Below, piece by piece: positions 34,158-43,230 of a stretch of 64,000 nucleotides of DNA. Within the stretch, counting starts at the first letter, position 1; each line of letters starts with the position of its first letter. Under the pieces are notes generated by a model. That model was not told the origin of the DNA, searched no databases, and was given only the letters and a program-made list of their open reading frames with translations. This DNA is from Pedobacter sp. MC2016-24 (GTDB lineage: Bacteria; Bacteroidota; Bacteroidia; Sphingobacteriales; Sphingobacteriaceae), in contig NZ_JADFBX010000008.1 of NCBI RefSeq assembly GCF_015223055.1, positions 186,001 through 250,000 of the forward strand, given 5' to 3'. The position numbers and the translations under genes were made by a program.

Positions 34158-35780
34158 ATGACCGGAAATACCATTGACATCCTTACCATTGCAGGCTATT
34201 TTTTACTCATTCTTTGTGTCGGACTTTGGTCTGCCCGTGGAAAAAAAGGCACTGCCGCAAATTACTTTGTGTCCAAAGGGACGCTTCCCTTCTGGGCTAT
34301 TGGTGCTGCTTATGTTGCCTCAGGATTAAATCCAGAGCAACTGATCGGGATGAACGGAATGGGCTATATGGTGGGATTGCCATTGGTAAACTCCTATCTG
34401 ATTGCCATTGTGGTATATAGCGCACTGATCTTCTTTTTCTTCCCGCTATATCTGCGGAACAACATCATGACCATGCCACAATACATGGGGGCCAGGTTTG
34501 ATGTGAAAAGTCAGAACATTTTTAGTGTATTGCTGCTGCTGAGCTATATTCTGCTGAACTTATCGGTGATTCTGTATGGCGGGGCAAAGCTTTTTCAGGG
34601 AATTTATGGTGTGCCGATCTGGCTGGGGGTACTGATTTTAGGTATCGTTGCCGGCTTGTATACCATGTATGGAGGGATGAAATTTGTGATCAATGCAGCG
34701 CTGTTTGACTTTGTATTGGTTTTTGCAGCCGGAGCGGTGCTGTTTATCCTGGGGTATATGAAGTTAAACAATGGCTGGAGTGATGTAGTTAAACATGCCC
34801 CTGGTGGCTTTCACCTCATGCAGCCAACGGATACTGCTGTGATGCCATGGCATGCGGTTTTATTTTCTTTATTTAATCTGCAGCTGTTTTATTCCTGCAT
34901 CAACCAGGCCTTGGTACAAAGGGGGCTGGGTGCCAAAACTGAATGGGATGTGCGTATGGCAATCATCCTGGCGGCAGCTTTTGTGTTATTCCGTCCTTTT
35001 ATCGAGATCTTTCCGGGAATGATTGCCCGTGCGTTGGCCTTTACCGGCCATGAAGAATTTCGGGTAATGCCAGGCGAGGTTGACAACGTGTATCCGATGC
35101 TGATCAAGAACCTGATCCCCGAGGGACTGAAAGGCCTGGTATTGATCGGCACCCTGGCTACGGTGATGTCTACCACGGCTGCTTTTTTGAATTCCATTTC
35201 GACCCTGTTTACCTATGATGTGTATAAAAAGTGGATCAACAAAGGAGCCAATGACAAGAAACTGGTCAAAGTTGGGATTTATACAACGCTCTCTTTAATG
35301 GTATTCAGCATTCTTTATGCCCCGGTGATAGAGAACTTTGGGGGTATATTTTTATACTTCCAATCGCTGAGTACCTACCTTGCTGTCCCGGTAGCCACCT
35401 GCTTTTTGTTTGGGATGTTCTGGAAGCGGGCAACGCCTGCGGCTGCTTTAGCAGTGATGATTGTAGGGATACCTCTAGGTTTAATGATCCAATGGCTGTT
35501 GATACCAGCGCTGTTTTCAGCCGAAATTATTGCCAGATACAGTTTAACCAATTTCTATGTCACAGGGGGAATTACCCAGGTTTTCTGTGCCAGTATGATG
35601 GTAATGGTGAGTCTGTATACCAGACCAAGGCAGCTTGCTGAAATTCAATCCTTATTATGGTCGGGCAGACTGTTGCGTTTACCCGCTGATGAGCCGAAGC
35701 GTGTATGGTGGCAATCGGTATGGCTGTGGTGGGGCGTAATGGTGGTCATTTACACTATAGTGTATTGCCTGTTGTGGTAA
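34158..35780 (+). CDS. Sodium:solute symporter (SSS family), probable monosaccharide importer
   Basis: A 540-residue membrane protein with about 14 helices. The SSS signature is visible in 'YFVSKGTLPFWAIGAAYVAS' near the start, 'MPQYMGARFDVKSQNIFSVL' and 'LVLIGTLATVMSTTAAFLNS'. These carriers use the sodium gradient to import sugars, sugar acids or other solutes across the inner membrane. Its place between a glycosidase and sugar-catabolic genes points to import of the released deoxysugar, most simply L-rhamnose. Specificity is inference. Confidence 0.9.
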   Translation: MTGNTIDILTIAGYFLLILCVGLWSARGKKGTAANYFVSKGTLPFWAIGAAYVASGLNPEQLIGMNGMGYMVGLPLVNSYLIAIVVYSALIFFFFPLYLRNNIMTMPQYMGARFDVKSQNIFSVLLLLSYILLNLSVILYGGAKLFQGIYGVPIWLGVLILGIVAGLYTMYGGMKFVINAALFDFVLVFAAGAVLFILGYMKLNNGWSDVVKHAPGGFHLMQPTDTAVMPWHAVLFSLFNLQLFYSCINQALVQRGLGAKTEWDVRMAIILAAAFVLFRPFIEIFPGMIARALAFTGHEEFRVMPGEVDNVYPMLIKNLIPEGLKGLVLIGTLATVMSTTAAFLNSISTLFTYDVYKKWINKGANDKKLVKVGIYTTLSLMVFSILYAPVIENFGGIFLYFQSLSTYLAVPVATCFLFGMFWKRATPAAALAVMIVGIPLGLMIQWLLIPALFSAEIIARYSLTNFYVTGGITQVFCASMMVMVSLYTRPRQLAEIQSLLWSGRLLRLPADEPKRVWWQSVWLWWGVMVVIYTIVYCLLW

Positions 35781-35811
35781 GTGAAATTATCCTTTACTGG
35801 TAAATGGTAAT

Positions 35812-36960
35812 ATGAAAAATTTAAATATGAGGAAATATTTTTTGTTGATTTCTGTAGTGCTATTGAATATTCATTTTGCGAATGGGCAAGGTAAGGTGAT
35901 GGAAAAATTGAAATGGTGGGATCCGCAGCAGAGCAACGCACCCGTTGTTGAAGGTCAGGGCTGGCCAAATGAACTGAAGAATTTCTATGATCGGTTACCT
36001 GCAAGGGCGGAGCAATCTGTAAGAAAATGGTTGTGGGACTTTTCAAGGAATTCTGCAGGTTTAAATTTAAAGTTTATGACGGATGCGGAAACCATTGAGA
36101 TCAGATATGTTTTGGAAAATAAGGAGCGTTCGATGTTTCACTTTCCCGCCACTGGAGTTAGCGGGATTGATCTTTATTCTTTAAATAAAGATGGGAGTTG
36201 GGCCTGGGCCGATAACGTCCCTGCCTTAGGAGACACAATTGTATACAGGTATGAAAACTTAAACTTAAATAATGCTGATTATATAGATGGGAGAGTGTAC
36301 CAGCTTTATTTACCACTTTATAATAACGTAAAGTGGTTGAAAATTGGCGTACCGGAAAAAAATCAGTTTATACCAGTCCCACCCCGTACTGAAAAGCCTA
36401 TTGTTGTTTATGGAACGTCAATAGCACAAGGTGGCTGCGCTTCACGTGCTGGAATGGCCTGGACTGCCATATTGGAACGAGAATTAGGCATCCCACTGAT
36501 CAATTTAGGTTTTTCAGCTAATGGAAGGGTAGAACCCGAAGTAATTGATTTAATAAATGAAATAGATGCTAAGGTATTCGTGATAGATTGTTTACCGAAT
36601 TTGAATGCCAACAACCCATCAGCAGCTAAGGAAATAGAAGAGAAATATATAAACGCTGTAAAGAAAATAAGAACAAAGCATCCAAAAACACCCGTATTAC
36701 TGACCGGATATTCAGGCTTTATTGGGAACAGATTGGATAGTGGAAAACGTAATACGGCCATAAATCTTAATCAAACTCTGGATCTGGCTTATAGAAGATT
36801 AAAAGCGGAAGGTGTCAAGGCTATTTATTTGCTCCCGGGACGCAAATTGTACCTGGGCACAGATGGTACAGTAGACGGATTGCATCCCAGTGATTTGGGC
36901 ATGCACAGGCATGCGATGGCCTATAAAGAGATTCTCCAAAAGATTTTGAAACTGAACTAG
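35812..36960 (+). CDS. SGNH/GDSL hydrolase with GxDLY N-terminal domain
   Basis: A 382-residue exported hydrolase. The signal peptide is at 'YFLLISVVLLNIHFANGQ'. The N-terminal beta domain has the G-x-D-L-Y hallmark ('GVSGIDLYSLNKDGSW', near residue 115). The catalytic domain shows block I 'YGTSIAQGGCASRAGMAW' (nucleophile Ser near 203), 'NLGFSANGRVEPEV' and block V 'DGLHPSDLGMHRHAM'. Such enzymes usually remove acetyl or other acyl esters from sugars. With the next two genes it forms a group that could strip ester or N-acetyl decorations from the glycan. Confidence 0.88.
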   Translation: MKNLNMRKYFLLISVVLLNIHFANGQGKVMEKLKWWDPQQSNAPVVEGQGWPNELKNFYDRLPARAEQSVRKWLWDFSRNSAGLNLKFMTDAETIEIRYVLENKERSMFHFPATGVSGIDLYSLNKDGSWAWADNVPALGDTIVYRYENLNLNNADYIDGRVYQLYLPLYNNVKWLKIGVPEKNQFIPVPPRTEKPIVVYGTSIAQGGCASRAGMAWTAILERELGIPLINLGFSANGRVEPEVIDLINEIDAKVFVIDCLPNLNANNPSAAKEIEEKYINAVKKIRTKHPKTPVLLTGYSGFIGNRLDSGKRNTAINLNQTLDLAYRRLKAEGVKAIYLLPGRKLYLGTDGTVDGLHPSDLGMHRHAMAYKEILQKILKLN

Positions 36961-36970
36961 CTCACTGAGA

Positions 36971-37822
36971 ATGAATCGAAATAAATTAAATATGGACGTC
37001 AATAAAACTAAGGGATGGAAGATCCTGATTGCTTTTTTTATGCTATTTCCAATTTATGCATTAGGGCAATCCAGGAATTTGACGGGGAATGACATAACTT
37101 TCATTTCCAATCTGGATGGGACTAAACAACAGTATGTTGAGCTATTGCCTAAGGATTTTCGGTCTGATAAAGCTTATGATCTGATCATTGGTCTTCATGG
37201 GCATGGCGCAGACCGCTGGCAATTCGTGAAAGATACCCGGGGGGAATGTTTAGCTTTTAGAACTATTGCTGCCGATCATGATATGATCGCGGTATCTCCG
37301 GATTACCGGGCTAAGACCTCCTGGATGGGCCCCGCGGCAGAGGCGGATCTGGTACAGCTCATTGCTGCCCTGAAAAGTAAATATAAGGTCAGGCGTGTTT
37401 TTTTAATCGGGGCCTCCATGGGTGGAACCTCAGCCTTAACTTTTGCTGCCCTTCATCCAGAGCTGCTGGCTGGGGTTACCGCCATGAACGCGCATGCCAA
37501 TCACCTCGAGTATACAAACTTTCAGGAGGCGATCGGCCGCTCCTTTGGAGGCAAGAAAACTGACATTCCTGGAGAATATAAAAAAAGGAGTGCAGAATAT
37601 TGGCCGGAACGCTTAACAATGTCTTTAGGATTTACCATAGGCACAACAGATACCATCGTACCTCCTAAGAGTGTAATCAGGCTTTCAGGGATATTAAAAA
37701 AACTAGATCAACGGGTTTTACTCCTTGAAGATCAGGAAAGCGGACATACTACAAGCTTTGAAAATGCAATGACGGCAATGAAATATATGCTTAAAACTGT
37801 TGCTGAAAACAAACAGAAATGA
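36971..37822 (+). CDS. Alpha/beta hydrolase, exported esterase
   Basis: A 283-residue exported protein (signal 'ILIAFFMLFPIYALGQ'). The fold is visible in 'YDLIIGLHGHGADRWQF' (oxyanion region), nucleophile motif 'GASMGGTSALTF' (S149), an acid in 'TIGTTDTIVPPKS' and the final His in 'SGHTTSFENAM'. It resembles the phospholipase/carboxylesterase and feruloyl-esterase-like branch. It lies 10 bases after the GDSL gene. An ATG at 36992 is an alternative start. Confidence 0.85.
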   Translation: MNRNKLNMDVNKTKGWKILIAFFMLFPIYALGQSRNLTGNDITFISNLDGTKQQYVELLPKDFRSDKAYDLIIGLHGHGADRWQFVKDTRGECLAFRTIAADHDMIAVSPDYRAKTSWMGPAAEADLVQLIAALKSKYKVRRVFLIGASMGGTSALTFAALHPELLAGVTAMNAHANHLEYTNFQEAIGRSFGGKKTDIPGEYKKRSAEYWPERLTMSLGFTIGTTDTIVPPKSVIRLSGILKKLDQRVLLLEDQESGHTTSFENAMTAMKYMLKTVAENKQK

Positions 37823-37850
37823 AGCGTGCTCAAAATTTAATATAATAAAT

Positions 37851-38618
37851 ATGAACAAGACCGTACTCTGCCTGATGGCACACCCGGATGATGCAGAAAT
37901 TTTATGTGCCGGTACTTTAGCTTTACTTTCAGCTAAGGGCTGGAAGATTGCAATAGCGACCATGACCCCGGGTCAGGCCGGTTCGATTGAACTGGAGCCA
38001 GAGGAGATCAGTGCGATCAGGAGAGTCGAAGCTGCAAGATCGGCAGCCGTATTGAATGCCAGTTACCATTGCATGGAAAGCGAGGATGTGTTTATCGGTT
38101 ACGATAAAGAAACCCTGCTTGCTGTTATTGAATTGTTCAGGGAGCTGAAGCCTGATCTGGTGATTACGGCCAGCCCTTCAGATTATATGCTGGACCATGA
38201 GCTGACCAGCCATCTGGCGCAAACTGCCTGCATGGCCGCCACCATCCCAAATATTCAGATTCCAGGAACCCTGCCTATCGAGCAGGTACCCCATCTGTAT
38301 TACGCTGACCCTATAAAAGGAAAAGACCGGTTTGGACATGCGGTCAAAGCAGATTTGCTGGTAGACATCAGCCCGGTGATCCAGATCAAGGAAGAGATGT
38401 TGTGTTGTCACAAAAGTCAGCGCGAATGGCTGCAGCATATTTCTGGAGTGGATGAATTTGTGCTGATGATGAAAGCTTATTCCAGGGAGAAGGGAGCGGA
38501 AGCCGGGGTATCCTATGCTGAAGGGTTCCGCCAGCACCTGGGTTTCAGTTACCCTCAGGATAACCTCTTGGTGGCTGAATTGGAATCACTTGTTCACTTT
38601 AATCCTGAAAAGCCATGA
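37851..38618 (+). CDS. PIG-L family deacetylase (LmbE-like)
   Basis: About 255 residues from the ATG at 37851; the frame is open from 37800 but the family start 'MNKTVLCLMAHPDDAEI' fits only the later codon. The zinc site is the 'AHPDDAE' motif (His, Asp, Asp) plus a distal His in 'DYMLDHELTSHLAQTA'. Members hydrolyse N-acetyl groups from GlcNAc-like sugars or conjugates. No signal peptide is present, so it acts in the cytoplasm on an imported product. Its end overlaps the start of the next gene by four bases (ATGA). Confidence 0.88.
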   Translation: MNKTVLCLMAHPDDAEILCAGTLALLSAKGWKIAIATMTPGQAGSIELEPEEISAIRRVEAARSAAVLNASYHCMESEDVFIGYDKETLLAVIELFRELKPDLVITASPSDYMLDHELTSHLAQTACMAATIPNIQIPGTLPIEQVPHLYYADPIKGKDRFGHAVKADLLVDISPVIQIKEEMLCCHKSQREWLQHISGVDEFVLMMKAYSREKGAEAGVSYAEGFRQHLGFSYPQDNLLVAELESLVHFNPEKP

Positions 38619-39547
38619 AGATCAGTTCCCGTGAATACAATGGCATGATTGTCCTGACCGGCGAAAATGATCAGATCCGGTTTGAAATAATTCCCGCAAT
38701 GGGAGGAAAGCTGGCCAGCGTTTTCAATAAAACGTTAAATAAAGAATTTCTGTGGCATAACGAAGGTCTTGATCTTGGGCTGAATGCCCCCGGAACAGAT
38801 TATGACTCCCATTTCTTGGGCGGAGTAGACGAACTACTGCCTAATGATATCCCGGAAACGATAGACAGTTTGGAATATCCTGATCATGGGGAATTGTGGA
38901 CGACGTCGTTGCAATATGAAATAAAAGAAAACAAACTGATTGTTTATGGAAAATTAGCGCAGAGTGGTCTTTTTTACCGTAAAACACTGTCGCTACAGCC
39001 AGGATCAGCTGAGATACACCTGGACTACCAGATGATTAATGAATCTGGACATACCCGGCATTTTTTATGGAAACTGCATGCGGCTTTGAAGATCAGTGCA
39101 GGTGATCATTTGCTGAGCAGTGCCAGAAAGGCAAAAGTTGTTTATCCGGAAGCTTCCCGCTTCTCCACTACGGATGAATTTAACTGGCCACTTGTGGAGG
39201 GCCATGATGCCGCTCTTGTCCCTGAAAAGAATGGGAGTATGGATTTTTTCTATTTGTATGAAGCTCTGGAGGGCGAGATGGGTCTGATTTCTGGTGACGG
39301 AAAACACTTATTTGCTTACCGGTATGACCAGCAGGTATTTCCTTTCCAATGGTACTTCGCCTCTTATGGCCAATTCGATGGCCATTATACAGCGATCCTT
39401 GAACCCGCTTCGGCGATGCCTGTAAGTGTAAATGAGGCGATGAAAAAACAACAATGTACAGTACTGGCCGCAGGTCAGCAGATCGAAACAAGAGTGACCA
39501 TTTATGCGGGTGAACTAAGTTCGTCAGAAATTAACGATAGATATTAA
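38615..39547 (+). CDS. Aldose 1-epimerase (mutarotase)-like protein
   Basis: A 310-residue protein of the galactose-mutarotase superfamily: 'RFEIIPAMGGKLASVFN' early, 'FLGGVDELLPNDIP', 'LDYQMINESGHTRHFLWKLH' (putative active-site His) and 'FPFQWYFASYGQFDGHY' late. It has no signal peptide. It is translationally coupled to the deacetylase and sits just ahead of the sugar-acid pathway genes. A role in interconverting anomers of the imported sugar before oxidation fits. It is divergent from true GalM, so exact activity is uncertain. Confidence 0.75.
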   Translation: MKISSREYNGMIVLTGENDQIRFEIIPAMGGKLASVFNKTLNKEFLWHNEGLDLGLNAPGTDYDSHFLGGVDELLPNDIPETIDSLEYPDHGELWTTSLQYEIKENKLIVYGKLAQSGLFYRKTLSLQPGSAEIHLDYQMINESGHTRHFLWKLHAALKISAGDHLLSSARKAKVVYPEASRFSTTDEFNWPLVEGHDAALVPEKNGSMDFFYLYEALEGEMGLISGDGKHLFAYRYDQQVFPFQWYFASYGQFDGHYTAILEPASAMPVSVNEAMKKQQCTVLAAGQQIETRVTIYAGELSSSEINDRY

Positions 39548-39570
39548 TCACAAAGAATAACATCATAACA

Positions 39571-40746
39571 ATGAAAATAGAATCAGTTGACTTTTTTTAC
39601 CTGAGCATGCCCGAGGTATTGGATATTGGGGATGGTAGCCAGGATTCGGTATTGGTTAGGGTACGTGCAGGTGGAAAGGAAGGATGGGGAGAGTGTGAAG
39701 CCTCCCCACTGACCACCATCGCCGCGTACATCGCTCCGATGTCGCATAGCGCCTGCAAGCCGGTTAGTCACTCCGTGGTAGGTATGCCGCTGGATACGGT
39801 TATGGACATCAGGAATATCTCGGCAATGGTACATCAGCATAGTTTTGATCTTTTACAGGCCGATCATACCTTGTCGGGGATTGATATTGCACTCTGGGAC
39901 TTGCTGGGGAAACACAAGGAAGAACCAATATACCAGTTGTTGGGCTATAAAAAGGCTTATCCAAAATTGCCCTACGCTTCCCAGCTTTTTGGAGATACAC
40001 CCGAACTCACCTATGAAAAAGCCAAAGCATCCAGATTAGCTGGCTATCAGGCGACCAAGTTTGGCTGGGGACCGATAGGGAAAGCAGATGCAGAGACAGA
40101 CGCGATGCATTTCAGGGCAGCCAGGGAAGGATTAGGAGTCGAACATTACCTGATGGTAGATATTGGCACGGTATGGAATGAAGATGCATCTCGTGCAAAA
40201 AAGTGCTTGCAGAGTTTAAAGGAGGTAAACGTTTACTGGCTGGAAGAGCCTTTTACCAATATGGCATTGGGCCCGTATAAAACACTTGCAGAGGCGAGCC
40301 CTAAAGTTCCCTTAGCCGCTGGTGAGGGATGCAACAACTATGTACAGGCAGCAGCTATGCTTGACTATGCAGGATTGAAATATATACAGATCGATACGGG
40401 CCGCATTGGTGGCATCACTGCGGCAAAGCGTGTTGCTGATGAGGCAACGAGAAAAGGGATCACCTATGTGAATCATACTTTTACCTCACACCTGGCGCTG
40501 AGCGCCTCCATACAACCCTTTGCCGGGCTGGAAAATGATCGGATCTGTGAGTACCCGGTTGAGCCTAAATCATTGGCACTAGAGATGACAATTGAAAAAA
40601 TTCTTCCAGACCAATCGGGGCAGATTATCCTTCCGGAGCAACCGGGTTTAGGATTAACAATCGACACGGAAGCCATGAAAAAATATTTGGTTGAAGCAGA
40701 GATCCGAATCAATGGAAAGACTTATTACCAGACACCAGCATTCTAA
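39571..40746 (+). CDS. Enolase-superfamily sugar-acid dehydratase (mandelate racemase/muconate lactonizing family)
   Basis: A 391-residue cytosolic enzyme with a mandelate-racemase-type capping domain and barrel. Visible catalytic parts are 'YQATKFGWGP' (K163), 'LMVDIGTVWNE' (metal D197), 'YWLEEPFTN' (metal Glu), 'AAGEGCNNY' (metal E252), 'IQIDTGRIGGIT' and 'YVNHTFTSHLAL' (H302). This set dehydrates an acid sugar to its 2-keto-3-deoxy form. With two dehydrogenases and an FAH-type hydrolase beside it, L-rhamnonate or L-fuconate is the best candidate substrate; the rhamnosidases in the same locus favour L-rhamnonate. Confidence 0.88.
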   Translation: MKIESVDFFYLSMPEVLDIGDGSQDSVLVRVRAGGKEGWGECEASPLTTIAAYIAPMSHSACKPVSHSVVGMPLDTVMDIRNISAMVHQHSFDLLQADHTLSGIDIALWDLLGKHKEEPIYQLLGYKKAYPKLPYASQLFGDTPELTYEKAKASRLAGYQATKFGWGPIGKADAETDAMHFRAAREGLGVEHYLMVDIGTVWNEDASRAKKCLQSLKEVNVYWLEEPFTNMALGPYKTLAEASPKVPLAAGEGCNNYVQAAAMLDYAGLKYIQIDTGRIGGITAAKRVADEATRKGITYVNHTFTSHLALSASIQPFAGLENDRICEYPVEPKSLALEMTIEKILPDQSGQIILPEQPGLGLTIDTEAMKKYLVEAEIRINGKTYYQTPAF

Positions 40747-40767
40747 AAATCCTTAAAATTTGATAAG

Positions 40768-41541
40768 ATGAATGAATATACATCTATACTTGCAAGGTTC
40801 AAAGATCAGGTGGCTGTGGTTTCCGGAGCTGCGGATGGACTTGGGAAGGCTATTGCTTTACGGCTGGCCGGGGAGGGGGCTAAAATGGTCTTATTTGATT
40901 TCGATCGCCTGCAGCTGGAGAAAACCTTAATAGAATTTAAAGCGCGGGGTTATGCTGCTATTGGCGTTGAAGCTAACATTTCCCTGGAGGAGGAAGTGAT
41001 CAATGGCTTTGCTGAGGCATACAAAGCCTATGGCCGGATCGATGTCATGATCAATTCGGCGGGTATTGTAGGCCCTACCAGCACTTCTATTCTGGATTAT
41101 CCGGTAGCAGATTTTGATAAGGTTTACCAGGTTAATCTCCGCGGCGCTTTTTTAATGGCTAAATATGCATTGACCTACATGAGCAAAGGCGGATACGGGC
41201 GGATTTTACTCCTGGCCTCCATAGCCGGAAAAGAAGGAAACCCATTTATGGCAGGATATTCTTCGACCAAGGCTGGTGTGATCGGTTTGGTAAAAGGCTT
41301 GGGAAAGGAATTTGCCACAACTGGCATCACAGTAAATGGGTTGGCCCCGGCAGTGATTAAAACAGCAATGAATGAACATACTGCTCCGGAACAGCTGGCT
41401 TACATGACCAGCAAAATACCAATGAACAGATTGGGAACTGTGGAGGAGGTCGCTGCGATCAGCAGTTATATAGTTTCTGCAGAGAACAGCTTTTCTACGG
41501 GATTTATTTATGACATTTCTGGAGGGCGGGCAACGTACTAG
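40768..41541 (+). CDS. Short-chain dehydrogenase, probable 2-keto-3-deoxy-L-rhamnonate/fuconate 4-dehydrogenase
   Basis: A 257-residue SDR. The cofactor motif is 'VVSGAADGLGKAIALRL' (17-33), the catalytic Ser is in 'LLLASIAGKEGNP' (S151) and Y-x-x-x-K is 'AGYSSTKAGVIG' (Y164, K168). The C-terminus ends 'YDISGGRATY'; an SGGRATY ending is characteristic of the SDR group that oxidises 2-keto-3-deoxy sugar acids at C4. D44 after the second strand suggests NAD preference. It follows the dehydratase by 21 bases, matching the next step of the pathway. Confidence 0.85.
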   Translation: MNEYTSILARFKDQVAVVSGAADGLGKAIALRLAGEGAKMVLFDFDRLQLEKTLIEFKARGYAAIGVEANISLEEEVINGFAEAYKAYGRIDVMINSAGIVGPTSTSILDYPVADFDKVYQVNLRGAFLMAKYALTYMSKGGYGRILLLASIAGKEGNPFMAGYSSTKAGVIGLVKGLGKEFATTGITVNGLAPAVIKTAMNEHTAPEQLAYMTSKIPMNRLGTVEEVAAISSYIVSAENSFSTGFIYDISGGRATY

Positions 41542-41543
41542 GC

Positions 41544-42299
41544 ATGGACAGGAAAAAAGTAATTGTTCTTGGGGGATCATCCGGAATAGGAAAGGCAATA
41601 GCAGAGCGGTTTGCAACAGCGGGAGCGTTGGTTATTATCGCTTCCTCAGATTTATCCAAAGCAGAACAAGTAAAGGACAGCTTGCCGGGATCCGGGCACG
41701 CAGCTTTTTTAGTTGATGTCCGGTCTGGCGCACAATTGAAGACATTCAGAAAAATAATAATTAATCAGTTTGCCGGTTTTGATATCCTGATCAACAGCAT
41801 TGGGGTATCTGGTAGTTTCCCCGTGTTGAATTCAAGGTTTACCGACTGGGATAATTTGCTCCAGGTGATGCTTTACGGTACGGTTAACGCTTGCAGAATG
41901 CTGCTGCCATTAATGGCAGATGGCGGACGGATCATCCACATTACTTCCATCCATCACCAGAGAGTTGAAAAGGGAAGCTCAGCTTATGGAATGGCCAAGG
42001 CAGCAATTACCCAGTTTACCCGGTCTTTGGCCTTAGAACTTGCGCCAAGACATATTCTGGCCAATACCATCGCGCCTGGATTTGTAGATACACCCATGTC
42101 GGTTGATCATAACGGGATTAATGAACTGGAGACCGATTGGTTTAAAGATAATTATGTCAAATACGATCATCTGCCATTAAAAAGAGCGGCAAAACCGGAG
42201 GAAATAGCCGGGGTCGCTTATTTTCTTGCCGGACCTGACGCAACCTACATCACAGGATCGGTAATCACTGTAGATGGGGGATTAACCATTACTTTTTAA
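41544..42299 (+). CDS. Short-chain dehydrogenase, possible sugar 1-dehydrogenase
   Basis: A 251-residue SDR with 'VLGGSSGIGKAIAERF' (8-23) for the cofactor, 'HITSIHHQRVEKGSSAYGMA' for Ser and Tyr, and the usual ending 'YITGSVITVDGG'. It starts two bases after the previous stop. Since the first SDR best fits C4 oxidation, this second one is the likely sugar 1-dehydrogenase that makes the lactone or acid at the start of the route. The assignment is by elimination. Confidence 0.75.
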   Translation: MDRKKVIVLGGSSGIGKAIAERFATAGALVIIASSDLSKAEQVKDSLPGSGHAAFLVDVRSGAQLKTFRKIIINQFAGFDILINSIGVSGSFPVLNSRFTDWDNLLQVMLYGTVNACRMLLPLMADGGRIIHITSIHHQRVEKGSSAYGMAKAAITQFTRSLALELAPRHILANTIAPGFVDTPMSVDHNGINELETDWFKDNYVKYDHLPLKRAAKPEEIAGVAYFLAGPDATYITGSVITVDGGLTITF

Positions 42300-42314
42300 A
42301 TAGAATTGAACAAA

Positions 42315-43178
42315 ATGAAACTGATAAGATACGGGCATGCAGGCCATGAAAAAACAGGGATAGTAATCGATGGGAAAAGGTATGATACCTCAGCTTTTGC
42401 AGCAGATTATAATGAATCTTTTTTTGCAACAGATGGCATCAGGAGGTTGTCGTTATTCGTTGAAAAAAATAAAGGCAATCTTCCCCTGATTGGTGATGCC
42501 GAAAGGTTAGGGCCACCCATCGCACGACCATCCAAGATCATTTGTATTGGATTAAATTATGCTAAACATGCAAAAGAAACCAATGCCAGGATTCCTGAAG
42601 AACCTATTATTTTTTTTAAATCTACTACGGCTGTGGTCGGTCCGAATGATGATATTATGTTGCCAAAAGATGCTTTAAAAACAGATTGGGAAGTGGAACT
42701 GGCTTTTGTAATTGGCAAGAAGGCCAGTTATGTCTCTAAAGAAGAAGCACCCGACTACATTGCGGGGTATGTCTTACACAATGATGTGAGTGAAAGGGCT
42801 TTTCAGCTGGAACGTGGCGGTCAATGGGCCAAAGGTAAAGGCTGTGATACTTTTGCCCCGCTTGGGCCATGGCTGGTTACTAAAGACGAGATCTCCAATC
42901 CGAATAATTTACGGCTTTGGTTAAAGTTAAACGGTAAGGTGATGCAGGATGGCAATACTGATGACTTCATTTTTGACATTGCCTATGTTTTGTCTTACTT
43001 AAGCGAATTTATGACGCTTTTACCAGGAGACGTTATTTCTACCGGAACGCCCCATGGGGTAGGCCTGGGTTTTAATCCCCCAATTTTTTTGAAAGCCGGG
43101 GATGTCATCGAGCTGGGAATTGAAGGTTTGGGAGAGGCGAAACAAACAGTAGTAGCTTTCCACAACTATTTATTTTAG
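42315..43178 (+). CDS. Fumarylacetoacetate-hydrolase-family enzyme, probable 2,4-diketo-3-deoxy-sugar-acid hydrolase
   Basis: About 287 residues from ATG 42315 (the frame opens at TTG 42306, but the ATG matches the usual start 'MKLIRYGHAGHEKTG'). The FAH fold shows 'KIICIGLNYAKHAKET', metal ligands in 'DWEVELAFVIG' and 'HNDVSERAFQ', and 'LLPGDVISTGTPHGVGLG'. In the diketo-hydrolase pathway for L-rhamnose and L-fucose such an enzyme splits the diketo acid into pyruvate and L-lactate. It closes the four-gene catabolic set. Confidence 0.87.
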   Translation: MKLIRYGHAGHEKTGIVIDGKRYDTSAFAADYNESFFATDGIRRLSLFVEKNKGNLPLIGDAERLGPPIARPSKIICIGLNYAKHAKETNARIPEEPIIFFKSTTAVVGPNDDIMLPKDALKTDWEVELAFVIGKKASYVSKEEAPDYIAGYVLHNDVSERAFQLERGGQWAKGKGCDTFAPLGPWLVTKDEISNPNNLRLWLKLNGKVMQDGNTDDFIFDIAYVLSYLSEFMTLLPGDVISTGTPHGVGLGFNPPIFLKAGDVIELGIEGLGEAKQTVVAFHNYLF

Positions 43179-43230
43179 CTATGGTCTGTGGAGCGGGAAA
43201 TATAATCAGTTCACATTTAATCACTAAATC

